From Streptomyces niveus (GTDB taxonomy: Bacteria; Actinomycetota; Actinomycetes; Streptomycetales; Streptomycetaceae), in assembly GCF_002009175.1 (NCBI RefSeq), contig NZ_CP018047.1, forward strand, positions 124,001 through 188,000: a stretch of DNA of 64,000 nucleotides. Direction: 5' to 3'. The translations under genes were made by a program, and so were the position numbers. Shown one piece after another: positions 45,661 through 56,600 of the stretch. A model generated the notes under the pieces. It was not told the DNA's origin, did no database searches, and was given only the letters and a program-made list of their open reading frames with translations. The stretch's first letter is position 1. Every line of letters begins with the position of its first letter.

Positions 45661-45690
45661 GAAAGTTTCGGTTCTACGCCCGAAAATTTC
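45661..45690. promoter_or_regulatory. GAAA-N-TTTC repeats near xlnA
   Basis: GAAAGTTTC (45661-45669) and GAAAATTTC (45682-45690) are two copies of a 9-base dyad with centres 21 bases apart, about two helical turns. Motifs of the GAAAnTTTC kind are reported upstream of Streptomyces xylanase genes as sites for xylan-responsive repression. Here they lie 290-320 bases from xlnA and abfB, in the shared 611-base gap. Confidence 0.6.
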
Positions 45691-45880
45691 TGAAATCCGG
45701 CGAGCTGGCGCCGAGTCGTCCGCGGACGCTGTGGGGCCGGGACCAGGGCCAGAATGTGGGGTGCTTCCGGTCAGCGCGAAGCTCCTCAAGGCCAGAGAGC
45801 AGGCGCTGTTTATGGACAGATCGGCGCCGAGTCTTGACCGGAGCGCCCCGTATTCCTAGCTTGTGGCGTCAGAGAATCCG

Positions 45881-45905
45881 GGAACTTTTCGAAACTTTTC
45901 GAAAC
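45881..45905. promoter_or_regulatory. Tandem GAAACTTTTC repeats near abfB
   Basis: GGAACTTTTC, GAAACTTTTC and GAAAC follow each other directly at 10-base intervals, 76-100 bases before the abfB start. They are related to the GAAA-N-TTTC dyads at 45661-45690 and each junction TTTTCGAAA is itself a dyad. The in-phase spacing suggests cooperative binding by the regulator that also controls xlnA. Confidence 0.6.
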
Positions 45906-45980
45906 ATCCCTGTGCCCCGGAGCGGCCGCTCCGCAGTTCGTCGCGGTTGCCCCGCCCCCGCCCCTGAAGGAGCCCCTCTG

Positions 45981-47447
45981 ATGTGGTTTCGCCACCCGTC
46001 CCCGGTCCGTCCAAGACGCTTCCTGGCCGTCCTCACGCCCTTGCTCCTTGTGGCTGCCTTCCTCGGCGCCCAGCCCGCCGCCGCGGCGACCGTCGACCCC
46101 AACGCCTCATATGTGCTGGTCAACCGCAACAGCGGCAAGGCCCTGGATGTCTACAACATGGCGACCAACGACGGCGCCCGCATCACCCAGTGGACCAGGA
46201 ACGATCAGTACCAGCAGCAGTGGCAGTTCGTCGATTCCGGGGGCGGCTACTACCGCATCAAGTCACGCCACTCGGGCAAGGTGCTGGACGTCTACAACTG
46301 GTCCACCGCGAACGGCGACCCGATCGTCCAGTGGGCCGACCTGAACGCCACCAACCAGCAGTGGCGGCTGGCCGACAGCTCGGACGGCTACGTGAGGTTC
46401 ATCTCGCGCCACAGCAACAAGGCCCTCGAAGCGCAAGGCGCCTCTACCGCCGACAACGCGAACATCGTCCAATACGACGACTGGAGCGGCACCAACCAAC
46501 AGTGGCAGCTCGTCAAGGTCGACGGTGACAACCCCGGCACATGCGATCTTCCGTCGACATACCGCTGGACATCAACGGGCGCGCTGGCGCAGCCCAAGCC
46601 GGGATGGGTCTCGCTCAAGGACTTCACCGTCGTCCCCCACAACGGCAGACAACTCGTCTATGCGACGACGCACGACACGGGGACGAGTTGGGGTTCGATG
46701 AACTTCGGCCTGTTCACCAACTGGTCGGAGATGGCCTCGGCCGGCCAGAACGCGATGTCGACTTCCACCGTGGCGCCCACGCTCTTCTACTTCGCACCGA
46801 AGAACATCTGGGTGCTCGCCTACCAGTGGGGCGGAACCGCCTTCTCCTACCGGACGTCGAGCGACCCCACCAACCCGAATGGCTGGTCATCCCAGCAGGA
46901 GCTCTTCTCCGGAACCATCTCCGGCTCCGGGACAGGACCCATCGACCAGACCCTCATCGGTGACGGGACGAACATGTACCTGTTCTTCGCCGGTGACAAC
47001 GGCAAGATCTACCGGGCCAGTATGCCGATCGGGAACTTCCCGGGCAGCTTCGGCACGACCTCGACAGTGATCATGAGCGATACGACGAACAACCTGTTCG
47101 AAGCCCCGCAGGTCTACAAGCTGCAGGGTCAGAACCGCTACCTCATGATCGTCGAGGCGATCGGCTCGCAGGGCCGCTATTTCCGCTCGTTCACGGCCAC
47201 CGGTCTGAACGGCTCATGGACGCCCCAGGCCGCGACCGAGAGCAACCCCTTCGCCGGCAAGGCCAACAGTGGCGCCGGCTGGACCAACGACATCAGCCAT
47301 GGCGAACTGATCCGCAGCAGCCCTGATCAGACCATGACCGTAGATCCCTGCAACCTGCAGTTGCTCTACCAGGGGCGCAGCCCCAACTCCGGCGGCGACT
47401 ACGGCCTCCTGCCCTACCGTCCGGGTCTGCTGACACTGCAGCGCTGA
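45981..47447 (+). CDS. abfB: Alpha-L-arabinofuranosidase, GH62 with CBM13
   Basis: 488 residues. Signal peptide to about residue 36 ([16 protein letters not shown]). An N-terminal CBM13-like trefoil follows, with three repeats ending QQWQF, QQWRL and QQWQL. The GH62 five-bladed propeller starts at about 185 ([18 protein letters not shown]) with [24 protein letters not shown] and [14 protein letters not shown] as family landmarks. It removes arabinofuranosyl side groups from xylan outside the cell. GAAGGAG precedes ATG. It pairs functionally with xlnA; the same divergent arrangement is known from S. lividans. Confidence 0.94.
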   Translation: MWFRHPSPVRPRRFLAVLTPLLLVAAFLGAQPAAAATVDPNASYVLVNRNSGKALDVYNMATNDGARITQWTRNDQYQQQWQFVDSGGGYYRIKSRHSGKVLDVYNWSTANGDPIVQWADLNATNQQWRLADSSDGYVRFISRHSNKALEAQGASTADNANIVQYDDWSGTNQQWQLVKVDGDNPGTCDLPSTYRWTSTGALAQPKPGWVSLKDFTVVPHNGRQLVYATTHDTGTSWGSMNFGLFTNWSEMASAGQNAMSTSTVAPTLFYFAPKNIWVLAYQWGGTAFSYRTSSDPTNPNGWSSQQELFSGTISGSGTGPIDQTLIGDGTNMYLFFAGDNGKIYRASMPIGNFPGSFGTTSTVIMSDTTNNLFEAPQVYKLQGQNRYLMIVEAIGSQGRYFRSFTATGLNGSWTPQAATESNPFAGKANSGAGWTNDISHGELIRSSPDQTMTVDPCNLQLLYQGRSPNSGGDYGLLPYRPGLLTLQR

Positions 47448-47462
47448 CGGCGTGACGCGGGT

Positions 47463-47483
47463 CCGGCTCCAGTACGGAGCCGG
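47463..47483 (+). terminator. Hairpin after abfB
   Basis: CCGGCTCC-agtac-GGAGCCGG, an 8-bp stem 16 bases after the abfB stop; its likely terminator. Confidence 0.7.
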
Positions 47484-47616
47484 CGTGTCCGACAGCCTCG
47501 GCCGGCGACCAGCAGTTCGCCGAGTCCTTGACCATCAGTTCCGGCAGGTCAGCCTGGGCTCCCGGCGTGGGTGGATCACCATGGCCTTCGCCGCCACGGG
47601 TGCGGTGCTCCACCGT

Positions 47617-47772
47617 TCACAACCCATGTGACCTCTTGAAGTAGTGGCCTGGCTTCTCCCCCGTAGCGGTTGCACCGGCGAGCAGCTTCTCGCAGAGCGT
47701 GAACAACGCATCGGTACGCACGTACTCGATCTGCTTCGACTGGGGCCGTATGACGCGGACGAAGTTCCGCAT
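47617..47772 (-). CDS. Small hypothetical ORF downstream of LacI
   Basis: 51 codons, MRNFVRVIRPQSKQIEYVRT followed by DALFTLCEKLLAGATATGEK. Composition (charged, with regular Leu/Ile spacing) looks genuine but I recognise no family. It begins 22 bases after the LacI stop on the same strand. It could be a short real gene or the tail of a lost one. The remaining 47484-47616 holds nothing clear. Confidence 0.3.
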   Translation of the reverse strand: MRNFVRVIRPQSKQIEYVRTDALFTLCEKLLAGATATGEKPGHYFKRSHGL

Positions 47773-47793
47773 CCGACGGCCATCGCCGAGAAC

Positions 47794-48831
47794 TCAGGTC
47801 GACGGTGGTGCGGAGGTTCGGCGGACGACGAGGGATGGAGAGAGCTTGACCTGGGCTGATGGCTTGCCGCGGTCGGCGAGACGGCCAAGGAGGAGCCGGG
47901 CGGCCTCGGTGCCGATGTGCCTGCCTGCCTGGTCGACGCTCGTGAGTGAGATGGGACCGAACGCGGCGAAGGTGGTGTTGTCGTAGCCGACGACGGAGAT
48001 GTCTCCGGGGACGGAGACACGGGCTTCGTCGAGCGCTTCGAGGACGCCCATCGCCACGATGTCGGCGCCGGCGAAGACGGCGGTCGGGCGGTCGGCCCTG
48101 GTGAGCAGTTGTTGAGTGCCGCGGTAACCGCCTTCCTGGGTGTAGGTGGTGGAGACGATTTCGGCCTCGCCCTCGAGACTGTGCGCCCGCATCGACCGGC
48201 GGAAGCCCTCGGCACGCAGCGCGTTGGGCATCTCCACCATGCGGGCGGGGTCGGTTTCGGCGTGCTCGATGTGTGCGATCCGTCGGTGCCCGAGGCCGAC
48301 AAGGTGGTCTACGACGAGCGCGGCGCCGGCGATGTCGTCGTCCGACACCGTGTCGTAGACGGCCGACTGTCCGTGGCGACCGACGACCACGGTCGGCACG
48401 GTGCGAGCCACCTGTTCCAGATGAGAGCGCGGAGAGACGGGCGCGATCAGGACCAGCCCGTCCATACCCCGGTCGATCATGGCCTCGGTGACCCGAGCCT
48501 CCGCCGCCTCACCGTTGCAGCCCGGCCCCATCAGGACCTGATAGTCCGTTTCGTCCAGAGCCTCGGTCAGCCCGTCGAGGATCTCCGGGAAGAAGGGATT
48601 GCGGATGTCCGGCAGCATCACGCCGATGGTGTAGGTCTGACCGCGCATGCCCCGAGCCGCGGCGAAGGGCCGGTAGCCCAGTTCCGCTATCGCCTGGCGC
48701 ACCTTGGCCCGCATCTTCGGACTGGTCCCGTACGCGTTGCGCAGGACCTTGGACACGGCGGTCGTGGACACCTGGGCGTGCCGGGCGACATCGACGATGG
48801 TGACGCGCCGGGGCTGCGCTGGCGACTCCAT
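47794..48831 (-). CDS. LacI family regulator of the rhamnoside locus
   Basis: 345 residues. HTH RVTIVDVARHAQVSTTAVSK and hinge AIAELGYRPFAAARGMRG, then a sugar-binding core (GVMLPDIRNPFFPEIL, GADIVAMGVLEALDEA, VVGYDNTTFAAFGPISLTSV). It is divergent from an ABC operon with two GH78 genes. AACGTT-centred operators lie upstream of both units, so it likely represses the operon and itself and is induced by rhamnose or a rhamnoside. Confidence 0.93.
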   Translation of the reverse strand: MESPAQPRRVTIVDVARHAQVSTTAVSKVLRNAYGTSPKMRAKVRQAIAELGYRPFAAARGMRGQTYTIGVMLPDIRNPFFPEILDGLTEALDETDYQVLMGPGCNGEAAEARVTEAMIDRGMDGLVLIAPVSPRSHLEQVARTVPTVVVGRHGQSAVYDTVSDDDIAGAALVVDHLVGLGHRRIAHIEHAETDPARMVEMPNALRAEGFRRSMRAHSLEGEAEIVSTTYTQEGGYRGTQQLLTRADRPTAVFAGADIVAMGVLEALDEARVSVPGDISVVGYDNTTFAAFGPISLTSVDQAGRHIGTEAARLLLGRLADRGKPSAQVKLSPSLVVRRTSAPPST

Positions 48832-48876
48832 GCAGGGCTCCTCCTCTGATCCCGCCGCCGCACCGGGCTCGGGACA

Positions 48877-49010
48877 GGAAACGTTGCCCGGAGTCTAAGG
48901 CTCTCCGCGATGCCGTAGTCGTAGTGGATTCCTCGCATCCTGTCAGACACATTGACGGCACCCTCGGCCGCTCCTAGAGTCTGCCGCAACTTTTTGGGCA
49001 ACGTTACCCA
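48877..49010. promoter_or_regulatory. Pair of AACGTT-centred LacI operators
   Basis: TGGGCAACGTTACCCA (48995-49010) is a 16-base dyad with one mismatch, in the AACGTT-centred form typical of LacI-family sites, 36-51 bases before the permease start. A partner, GGAAACGTTGCCCG (48877-48890), lies 46-59 bases before the lacI start. Together they suggest autoregulated control, possibly with DNA looping over about 120 bases. Confidence 0.75.
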
Positions 49011-49045
49011 TTGGATTGAATCGTTTTAAGAGAGCGGATCCCACC

Positions 49046-49996
49046 GTGACCACTGCCCCTCGCGACCCGGTCTCCCATCCGGTGGCTCTCGTGCCCGCAC
49101 GGCACCGGGTCAGCAAGCCGGTTCGGCGTCATATCGCGGCGCCGTGGTGGTTCGCCGCGCCGGCGATGCTGCTGTTCGCCTTCGTCGTCCTCGTGCCGAG
49201 TACGCGTGGCGTGTACTACGCCTTCACCGACTGGGACGGTCTCGATCCCCGTTTCTCCTTCGTCGGTCTGGACAACTTCGGCGCCATGTTCCGTGATCCC
49301 GACGCGGTGCAGGCGATCTGGCACACACTGCTGATCGCCGTGGCGGTCACCGTCATCCAGAACGGGTTCGGGCTGCTGCTGGCGCTCGGGGTCAACAGCG
49401 TCATCAAGTCCCGCAACGTACTTCGGGTGTTCCTCTTCGCACCGGCCGTGGTCACCCCCATCGTCACCGCCTATCTGTGGCGCAACCTGCTCAGCCCGGA
49501 AGGCGCGGTGAACAGCCTGCTCGGTGCGGTGGGACTGGGCTCCTGGCAGCAGGACTGGCTGGGGGATCCTGACATCGCCCTGTGGTCCGTCGTGGGCGTC
49601 GTCGTATGGCAGTTCGGCGGCTACTCGATGGTCATCTTCCTCGCGGGGCTCCAGTCGGTGCCAAAGGAGATCTACGAGGCCGCGGATATCGACGGCGCCG
49701 GCCCCTTCCGGCGTTTCTGGTCCGTCACACGTCCGCTGCTCGCACCCGCGCTGACGATCAACCTGATGCTGTCGATCATCGGCGGGATCAAACTCTTCGA
49801 CCAGGTGTACGCGCTGACGGGCGGTGGACCGGGCCACGCGACGGACACGCTGTCGACCCTGATCTACAAGGACGCCTTCACCCTCGGCGAGTTCGGCTAC
49901 AGCATCGCCCTCGCGGTGGTGCTCACGATCATCGTCGCGGTCGCCTCGGCCGGCCAGTACTTCTTCCTGTCCCGCAACGAGAGGGCGTCCTCGTGA
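49046..49996 (+). CDS. Sugar ABC transporter permease (MalF/CUT1 type)
   Basis: 316 residues, six helices from WFAAPAMLLFAFVVLVPSTR onward, EAA loop EIYEAADIDGAGPFRRFWSV, and LFDQVYALTGGGPGHATDTL near the end. The frame could start at TTG 49016, but that lies on the operator edge; GTG 49046 is preferred, though its ribosome site is weak. First gene of the rhamnoside operon, which again has no ATPase gene. Confidence 0.92.
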   Translation: MTTAPRDPVSHPVALVPARHRVSKPVRRHIAAPWWFAAPAMLLFAFVVLVPSTRGVYYAFTDWDGLDPRFSFVGLDNFGAMFRDPDAVQAIWHTLLIAVAVTVIQNGFGLLLALGVNSVIKSRNVLRVFLFAPAVVTPIVTAYLWRNLLSPEGAVNSLLGAVGLGSWQQDWLGDPDIALWSVVGVVVWQFGGYSMVIFLAGLQSVPKEIYEAADIDGAGPFRRFWSVTRPLLAPALTINLMLSIIGGIKLFDQVYALTGGGPGHATDTLSTLIYKDAFTLGEFGYSIALAVVLTIIVAVASAGQYFFLSRNERASS

Positions 49997-50814
49997 ACCG
50001 CTACCGCCGACGCACGTTCGGGCTCGAACTGGTGATGATCGCCATTGCCCTGGTCGTGGGCTTTCCGCTGTACGTCCTGGTCAACCTGGCCGTCCGTGCC
50101 CCCTCGGACAACTCCTCACCGCTGCGGCCGACCACCTCCCCCACGCTCGACAACTTCACCCAGGCTTGGCAGCAGGGTGGTCTCGGGGGCGCGCTGGCCA
50201 ACAGCGTCCTGGTGACCGCGTGCAGCGTCTTCATCGTGCTGGCCGTCTCGGCCTTCGCCGCGTACCCACTGGCGCGTGCCACCGCACGCTGGTCACGGGG
50301 CATGTTCCTGCTGATCATGCTGGGCCTCGTGGTGCCGTTCCAGCTCGCCTCCCTGCCGCTGTACCAGACGATGCGGGATCTCGGTCTGCTCGGTACGCCG
50401 TGGGCGCTGATCCTCTTCTACTCCGGTCTTCAGGTGCCGTTCACCACCTTCCTCTACGTCGGCTTCCTGCGTGCCCTCCCGCGGGACTTCGAGGAGGCCG
50501 CGCTCATCGACGGGTGCACACCGCTCAAGGGCTTCCTGTACGTGGTGTTCCCGATGCTCCGGCCGATCACGGTGACCGCGCTGGTGCTCAACGCGGTCGC
50601 TGTGTGGAACGACTTCTTCACCCCGCTGCTGTATCTCAGCGGCAGCGCGCAGCAGACCATGCCGGTCGCCATCGCCGGCTTCGTCGGCCAGTACGTCACG
50701 GACTGGAATCTCGTCTTCGCGGCACTGGCCATCAGCATCGTGCCGATCCTCGCCGTCTACTTCGCGCTGCAACGCAGCATCATCAACGGCTTCGCCGGAG
50801 GGCTCAAGGGATGA
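49993..50814 (+). CDS. Sugar ABC transporter permease (MalG/CUT1 type)
   Basis: 273 residues, six helices, EAA loop DFEEAALIDGCTPLKGFLYV with VFPMLRP, and RSIINGFAGGLKG at the end. Start GTG 49993 overlaps the stop of the first permease (GTGA), and its own stop overlaps the next start (ATGA). The two permeases form one membrane channel; the ATPase is probably MsiK. Confidence 0.93.
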   Translation: MNRYRRRTFGLELVMIAIALVVGFPLYVLVNLAVRAPSDNSSPLRPTTSPTLDNFTQAWQQGGLGGALANSVLVTACSVFIVLAVSAFAAYPLARATARWSRGMFLLIMLGLVVPFQLASLPLYQTMRDLGLLGTPWALILFYSGLQVPFTTFLYVGFLRALPRDFEEAALIDGCTPLKGFLYVVFPMLRPITVTALVLNAVAVWNDFFTPLLYLSGSAQQTMPVAIAGFVGQYVTDWNLVFAALAISIVPILAVYFALQRSIINGFAGGLKG

Positions 50815-52279
50815 CACCGACCGCAGATCCTTCGCTGCTGGTCCACGGAGCGCGGACCGAACAACTGCGTGAACCTCTCGGGGTCGGCGAGCCGCACCCG
50901 CGCCTGTCGTGGAAACTCCGGAGCGAGCGCCGGGGTGCCGCACAGAGCGCGTACCGCATCACCGCCGCGGAGCGGGCCGACGACCTCGACACCTCCTCAC
51001 GTCTGCTGTGGGACAGCGGTCGGCGCGAATCCGGCGAGACGCTGCTCATACCGTGGAACGGCGCGGCGCTGCGGTCGGCCACGCGGTACCACTGGCGCGT
51101 CGAGGTCTGGGACGAGACGGGCGCCCCGGGCACGCCGGCACAGACCTGGTTCGAGACCGGACTGCTCACCCACGACGGCTGGCAGGCGGCGTGGGTGGGA
51201 CGCGATCCCCACGGTGCGCCGCCCGTGGAGCCGCCCGGGGACGAGGACCCGGACCCGTCCTGGGGCACCCCGCCGCTGTATCCGCGGCGGGAGTTCGACC
51301 TGCGGGACACCCCCGTGCGGGCCCGCCTGTATGCCACCGCTCGGGGCGTGTACGAGCCCCGGCTCAACGGCTCACGCGTGGGCGACCTGGAACTGGCGCC
51401 GGGCCGGACCGAGTACCGCCGCCGCCTGCAGTACCAGAGTTGCGACGTCACCACCTTGCTGCGCGAGGGCCGCAACGTGCTCGGCGCCATCGTGGCGCAC
51501 GGCTGGTGGAGCGGCCATATCGGCTTCGGCGCGCGCCGGGCCGCACACCACTACGGCGGCGAACCGGCCTATCTGGCCCAGCTCGTGGCCGAGGTCGCCG
51601 ACGGTTCGCGTCAAGTCGTGGCCACCGACCCCGACTGGACCGAACATCCCGGCGCGATCCGCGCCGCGGACCTCCTCATGGGACAGCATGTCGACGCCCG
51701 GTGTGAGATACCCGGCTGGGACACACCGGAAGCGGTGGCCGCCGGCCGGTGCCCGGTCGCGGTACTCGACCACACCACCGAGCCTCTGGTCGCGGAACCC
51801 GACCCTCCGATACGGGTCACCCGCGGGGTGGCGGCGGTGGCCGTGCGTCAGCGCGGACCCGGCCGCTGCATCGCCGACTTCGGACAGAACCTGGTCGGCC
51901 GTGTGCGGCTCACGGTCCGAGGCGCCGCGGCCGGCCCCTGCCCGGCGGGCGTCTCACCTGGGCGCGCGCCGAACAGGAGACGGCGCGGGGACGGGCCGAG
52001 TGCGGATGGGCGCTCGCAGACGGCCGGCTCACCATCACCGCCACAGTGCCGCCCGGCGCGACAGCCCATCTCGAAGTACCCACCTCGGACCCCGCCGGCG
52101 TACGGGAAGGCGGCGAAGCCGCGGCCATCCGGCCGGGCGTGCTCGCGGTCGAGCCGATAGACACCGGAGCCCTGCTCCACCTGGCCTCGGGCCACTACAT
52201 CGTCAGTGCCGCGGCACCCGACACCCAGACCCCGCCGGTCAACAGCCGACCGGTCCTCTTCTCTCGGGAGACATCATGA
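50811..52279 (+). pseudogene. GH78 alpha-L-rhamnosidase with catalytic domain deleted
   Basis: The first 375 codons match the N-terminal domains of GH78 enzymes: LREPLGVGEPHPRLSWKLRS, YRITAAERADDLDTSSRLLW, YPRREFDLRDTPVRARLYAT, YEPRLNGSRVGDLELAPGRT and CIADFGQNLVGRVRLTVRG. Next should come the (alpha/alpha)6 domain of about 450 residues. Instead, near 51935, the frame shifts and the last 110 codons (ETARGRAECGWALADGRLTI, TATVPPGATAHLEVP) give the C-terminal beta-sandwich. Start and stop both keep ATGA overlaps with neighbours. No signal peptide, so the ancestor was cytoplasmic. Confidence 0.85.
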
Positions 52280-53535
52280 GAACAAACAGACTGACGGCGC
52301 TGGTGGCCGCGTTGACGGCCGGCACGGTGCTCGCCGCGTGCAGCGGCGGCACCAACGCGGGCGGCAGCACCTCCAAGACCCTGACGATCGCCTCGGTCGA
52401 CCAGGGATCCATCGAGGACGTCGTCGCCGCGTTCGAGAAGGCCAACCCCGGCGTCGAGGTGCGCCTGACCACCAGCGGCGCCGACCAGTACCAGCAGCAG
52501 ATCCGTACGAAGCTCTCCTCCGGCACCGCACCCGATGTGATGTCGGTGTGGCCGGGCAACGGCAACCCCGGCGCCACCTACGTCCTGGCCAAGCCAGGCT
52601 ATCTGCTCGACCTGTCCGACCGGCCCTGGGCCGAGAAGCTGCCCGCCTCGGTCAAGACCCTCGCCCAGTACGAGGGCAAGACCTACAACTCGCTCTTCGG
52701 CCTCAACGGCATCGGCGCCGTCTACAACCAGGACGCCCTCGACAAGGCGGGACTCACCCCACCGGGCACCTGGACCGAACTCCTTGCATTCTGCCGCGAC
52801 GCCGCCGCCAAGAAGACCCCCGCCTTTGCCCTGGGCAACCAGGACAACTGGGTCACCCAGACCGTGCTCTACGCACTCGTCGCCACCACCGTCTACGGCC
52901 CCGACCGCGACTTCGACAAGAAGATGCAGGACGGCCGGGCCACCTTCGCCAAATCCGCCTGGGCCACGGCTCTGGCCAAGTACGAGGAGATGGAGAAGAC
53001 CGGCTGCTTCCAGAAGAGCCCGCTCAGCACCAGCTACGAGGCCAGCCAGGGACTCGCCGCGAGCGGAAAGACCCTGGGCATCGTCCAGGGCAATTGGATC
53101 GTATCCCTGCTCAAGGGCAAGAACCCGCAGGGCAGGTTCACCCTCAAGTCCCTTCCCGCGACCGACAATCCCGGCGGATTCCTCATGCCCGCCGCGGCCG
53201 GAATGGGATACGGCGTCAACGCCAAGGCGAAGAACGAGGAACTCGCCCTGAAGTTCGTGGACTTCGTGATGTCTCCCGACGGCATGAGCCTGTTCGCCGA
53301 GAAGCAGGGCAGCCTGCCGACGCTCGCCGGCACCGGCCACACGGCGGACCCGGCACTCACCGAACTCTCCACGTTCATCAACGACGACAGGACCGTGCCG
53401 TTCATGGACCAGCTCTGGCCCAACCCCAAGGTGCAGCAGACCATGCTCAGCGGCCTCCAGGAGCTCTTCAGCGGCCAGACCGACGCCGACGACGTACTGA
53501 AGGACATGGACACCGACTATCGGGCCGGAACCTGA
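52276..53535 (+). CDS. Sugar ABC transporter solute-binding lipoprotein
   Basis: 419 residues. Signal peptide with lipobox VLAAC at about residue 22, then a CUT1 binding protein (TLTIASVDQGSIEDVVAAFE, GNGNPGATYVLAKPGYLLDL, GIVQGNWIVSLLKGKNP, LKFVDFVMSPDGMSLFAEKQ). ATG 52276 overlaps the stop of the broken GH78. It probably delivers rhamnose or a rhamno-oligosaccharide to the two permeases upstream in the operon. Confidence 0.93.
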   Translation: MRTNRLTALVAALTAGTVLAACSGGTNAGGSTSKTLTIASVDQGSIEDVVAAFEKANPGVEVRLTTSGADQYQQQIRTKLSSGTAPDVMSVWPGNGNPGATYVLAKPGYLLDLSDRPWAEKLPASVKTLAQYEGKTYNSLFGLNGIGAVYNQDALDKAGLTPPGTWTELLAFCRDAAAKKTPAFALGNQDNWVTQTVLYALVATTVYGPDRDFDKKMQDGRATFAKSAWATALAKYEEMEKTGCFQKSPLSTSYEASQGLAASGKTLGIVQGNWIVSLLKGKNPQGRFTLKSLPATDNPGGFLMPAAAGMGYGVNAKAKNEELALKFVDFVMSPDGMSLFAEKQGSLPTLAGTGHTADPALTELSTFINDDRTVPFMDQLWPNPKVQQTMLSGLQELFSGQTDADDVLKDMDTDYRAGT

Positions 53536-53560
53536 CCGGCACGAATCCGCACGGCCCCTC

Positions 53561-53576
53561 CCCCGGTACGCCGGGG
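53561..53576 (+). terminator. Hairpin between binding protein and GH78
   Basis: CCCCGG-tacg-CCGGGG, 26 bases after the binding-protein stop. Too short for a strong terminator; more likely partial attenuation that sets GH78 expression relative to the importer. Confidence 0.45.
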
Positions 53577-53642
53577 TGGAGCGTTTCCGACCAGCCCCGG
53601 ACCGTGGGCGAAGACCACCGAACACCGAACAAGGAGTTCAGC

Positions 53643-56600
53643 ATGCCCGCAGAGCCGCGGAACCGCCTCAGCCGCAGACACCTCATCGGGATCCTCGTCG
53701 CCGGTGCGGCCGGTCTGGCGCTGCCCCTGGGAAACGGCGGCACGGCCGCCGCCCTCGACCACCGTGGTGCGACGGCACCGACGGCGGTCGGCCACCTCAC
53801 CGTCAACGGCCGCGAGGACGAGCCCCTCGGTGTGGACGACACCGCACCGAGACTGGGCTGGCGCGTGACGAGTGCCCAGAATGGTTGGGCGCAGAGCGCG
53901 TATCAGATACGGGCCGCGCACAGTGCTCCGGATCTCGTCCGGGGTGCGTATCTCTGGGACTCCGGAAAGGTCCGCTCGGACGCCCAGACCGACATCCCGT
54001 GGCAGGGTCGCGCCCTGACGTCCCGGCAGGAGGTCGTGTGGCAGGTGCGGGTGTGGGACAGCCGTGGCCGTGTGACGCCGTGGAGCCGGCCGTCTTCATG
54101 GGAGATGGGGCTGCTGAAGCGCGGTGACTGGGGTGAGGCCAGGTGGATCGAGTACCCGTCCCGGAGTATCAGCGATCCACTGCCTCTGTTCGCGCGCGCC
54201 TTCAAGGTCGAACAGCGGCACGCGGCGGGAGTCGTCAAGGCGAGGCTCTATCTCTCGGGGGTCGGACTGCACCTCGCACAGCTCAACGGCAAGGCCGTCA
54301 CCGACGAGGTTCTCGCCCCCGGCAACTCCAACTACCAGCTCTCCACCGAGTACCGCGTGTACGACGTGACGCGCCTGCTGCGCCCTGGAGCCAACACCGT
54401 GGGTGTCGAGCTGGGACATGGGACGGCGCTCGTCTCGCGCTCCGTCACCAATCCGGCCACCGGACGTACGGCTCCGTACAGTTGGTGGCAGAGCCAGGTG
54501 AAGGGCAGCGGGACCCTGTCCGCGCCGGCCGGGGCCGGGGACACCGTCGTCAAGGTGAGCGGTGTGACCGGCTACCACGTCGGCGGCACGGTAAACATCG
54601 ATACGGGCGACGGCGGAGAGCGGCTGGAGACACGCGAGATCACCGCGATCGGCACACCAGGCGCGGAGGGGACGGGCATCAGCTTCAAGCCCGGCCTCGA
54701 ATCCGCCCACATGACCGGCGCCGCGGTCACCGGCTCGGGAAACCCTCTGGCGAGCACCGACCCCAGCGCGGGTGCGGCCGTGACGCCCCGGCTGATCGCC
54801 CGCCTGGAGATCACCAAGGCTGACGGTTCTGTCGACACGATCGTCAGCGACCGTTCGTGGCAGACGGCGTTCGGCGCGACGACGACCAACAACTGGTACT
54901 CCGGGACCGACTACGACGCGCGACGCGAACAAGCCGGGTGGGCCGGGCCCGGGGCCGATCTCAGTGCCACGGCGAAGCGCCGCGACGGTTCGCCCACCGG
55001 TTGGATACGCGCGGGCATCGCGCCGCCGCCCAACCAGACGACGGAACTCGTCTGGCGTGCCGGCGAGCCGGTGCGAGTGGTGGACCGGATCCGCCCGGTC
55101 GGCCTCACCGAGCCCCGGCCCGGTGTGTGGGTCTTCGACTTCGGCCAGAACTTCGCCGGCTGGCCCGAACTCACCCTCGACCGGGCCGTACCCGCGGGCA
55201 CCACGGTCACAATGCGGCCTGCGGAGTCACTGGCCGCCGACGGCACCATCGACCAGGCGTCCATCATGGGCGGCGGCGCCGGCCGCGGAACCGACGTGTT
55301 CGCCGCGTACACCGCGCGCGGCGACCGCGGCGGCGAGAGCTGGCATCCCGAGCTCAACTACTTCGGCATGCAGTGGGTCCAGGTCACCGGCCTCCCCGAG
55401 GGCTACCGGCTGAGCCTCAGGACCGTCACCGGCCTGCAACTTCACGCGGACACACCGGTGGCCGGCACCTTCACCACGTCCAACGCGCGGATCAACCGCA
55501 TTCACCGCATGGCCCGCTACTCCGTCATGAGCAACATGATGTCCACGTTCACCGACTGCCCCGGCCGCGAGAAACTGGCCTATCCGGCCGACTACCTCCA
55601 GCCCTTCGGCTCGCTGCACCGCCACTTCGGCTACGCCGCCTACCTGCGCACGATGCAACGCCACCTCGTGGAGGGCCAGTCCAAAGCGGGGGACAACATC
55701 GGCAATGTCGCGCTGAAGGCACCCGTCTACGACTGGGGCTACACCGGCAGGTTCGGCGACGAGATCAACTGGGGGAACGGGATCGTCCTGACGCCGTGGT
55801 ACCTGTACGAGACGTACGGCGACACCCGGACGATGGCACGTCATTACCCCGAGATGCAGGCGTTCCTGACGTACATCAGAACGCGGAAGGCCGGTACGGG
55901 CGCGAACGCGTTCATCGTGGATGCCGCGCTGGCAGACTGGATAGCCGCCGAGACCACCTCGGGCCGGATCACCGGAACGTGGGGATACCACCAGGTCGCC
56001 GACCGCATGGCGAAGATGGCCGCACTACTGGGACGGCACGCCGACGCGGACGAGTACCGCGCCCTCGCCGACAACATCAGGACCGCGTTCAACGACGCGT
56101 TCTTCAACACGACACTCGGCCGCTACACCAGCGAAGGCAACCTCGGCACCACCGGCGCGACACAGGCCGCCCAGGCACTCGCACTCGACGAAGGGCTGGT
56201 ACCCGCAAGCGAGCGCGAGCGGGTCCTCGACGCACTCGTCGAACTGATCGAGAACTTCCACCCGTTCGGAGGTGGCCCGCACTTCAGCGGCGGCACCATC
56301 GGACTCGCCCCGACCGTACGCGCTCTCACGGCCGCCGGCCGCGACGACGTGCTGTGGAAGGTCCTCCAGGAAGACACCCGGCCAAGCTACGGGTACTTCA
56401 TGGCCCCCACCACCGCCAACCCCGAGGGCCTCACCACCATCCCCGAGCAGTGGGACATGGGGAACTCCAAGAACCACGTGATCCTCCTGCAGATCGAGGA
56501 GTGGTTCCACAGCGCCCTCGTCGGCATCCGCCAGGCACCCGGCTCCGTCGGCTACCGCGAGCTCGTCATCGACCCGCGCGTCGCAGGCGACCTCACCCAC

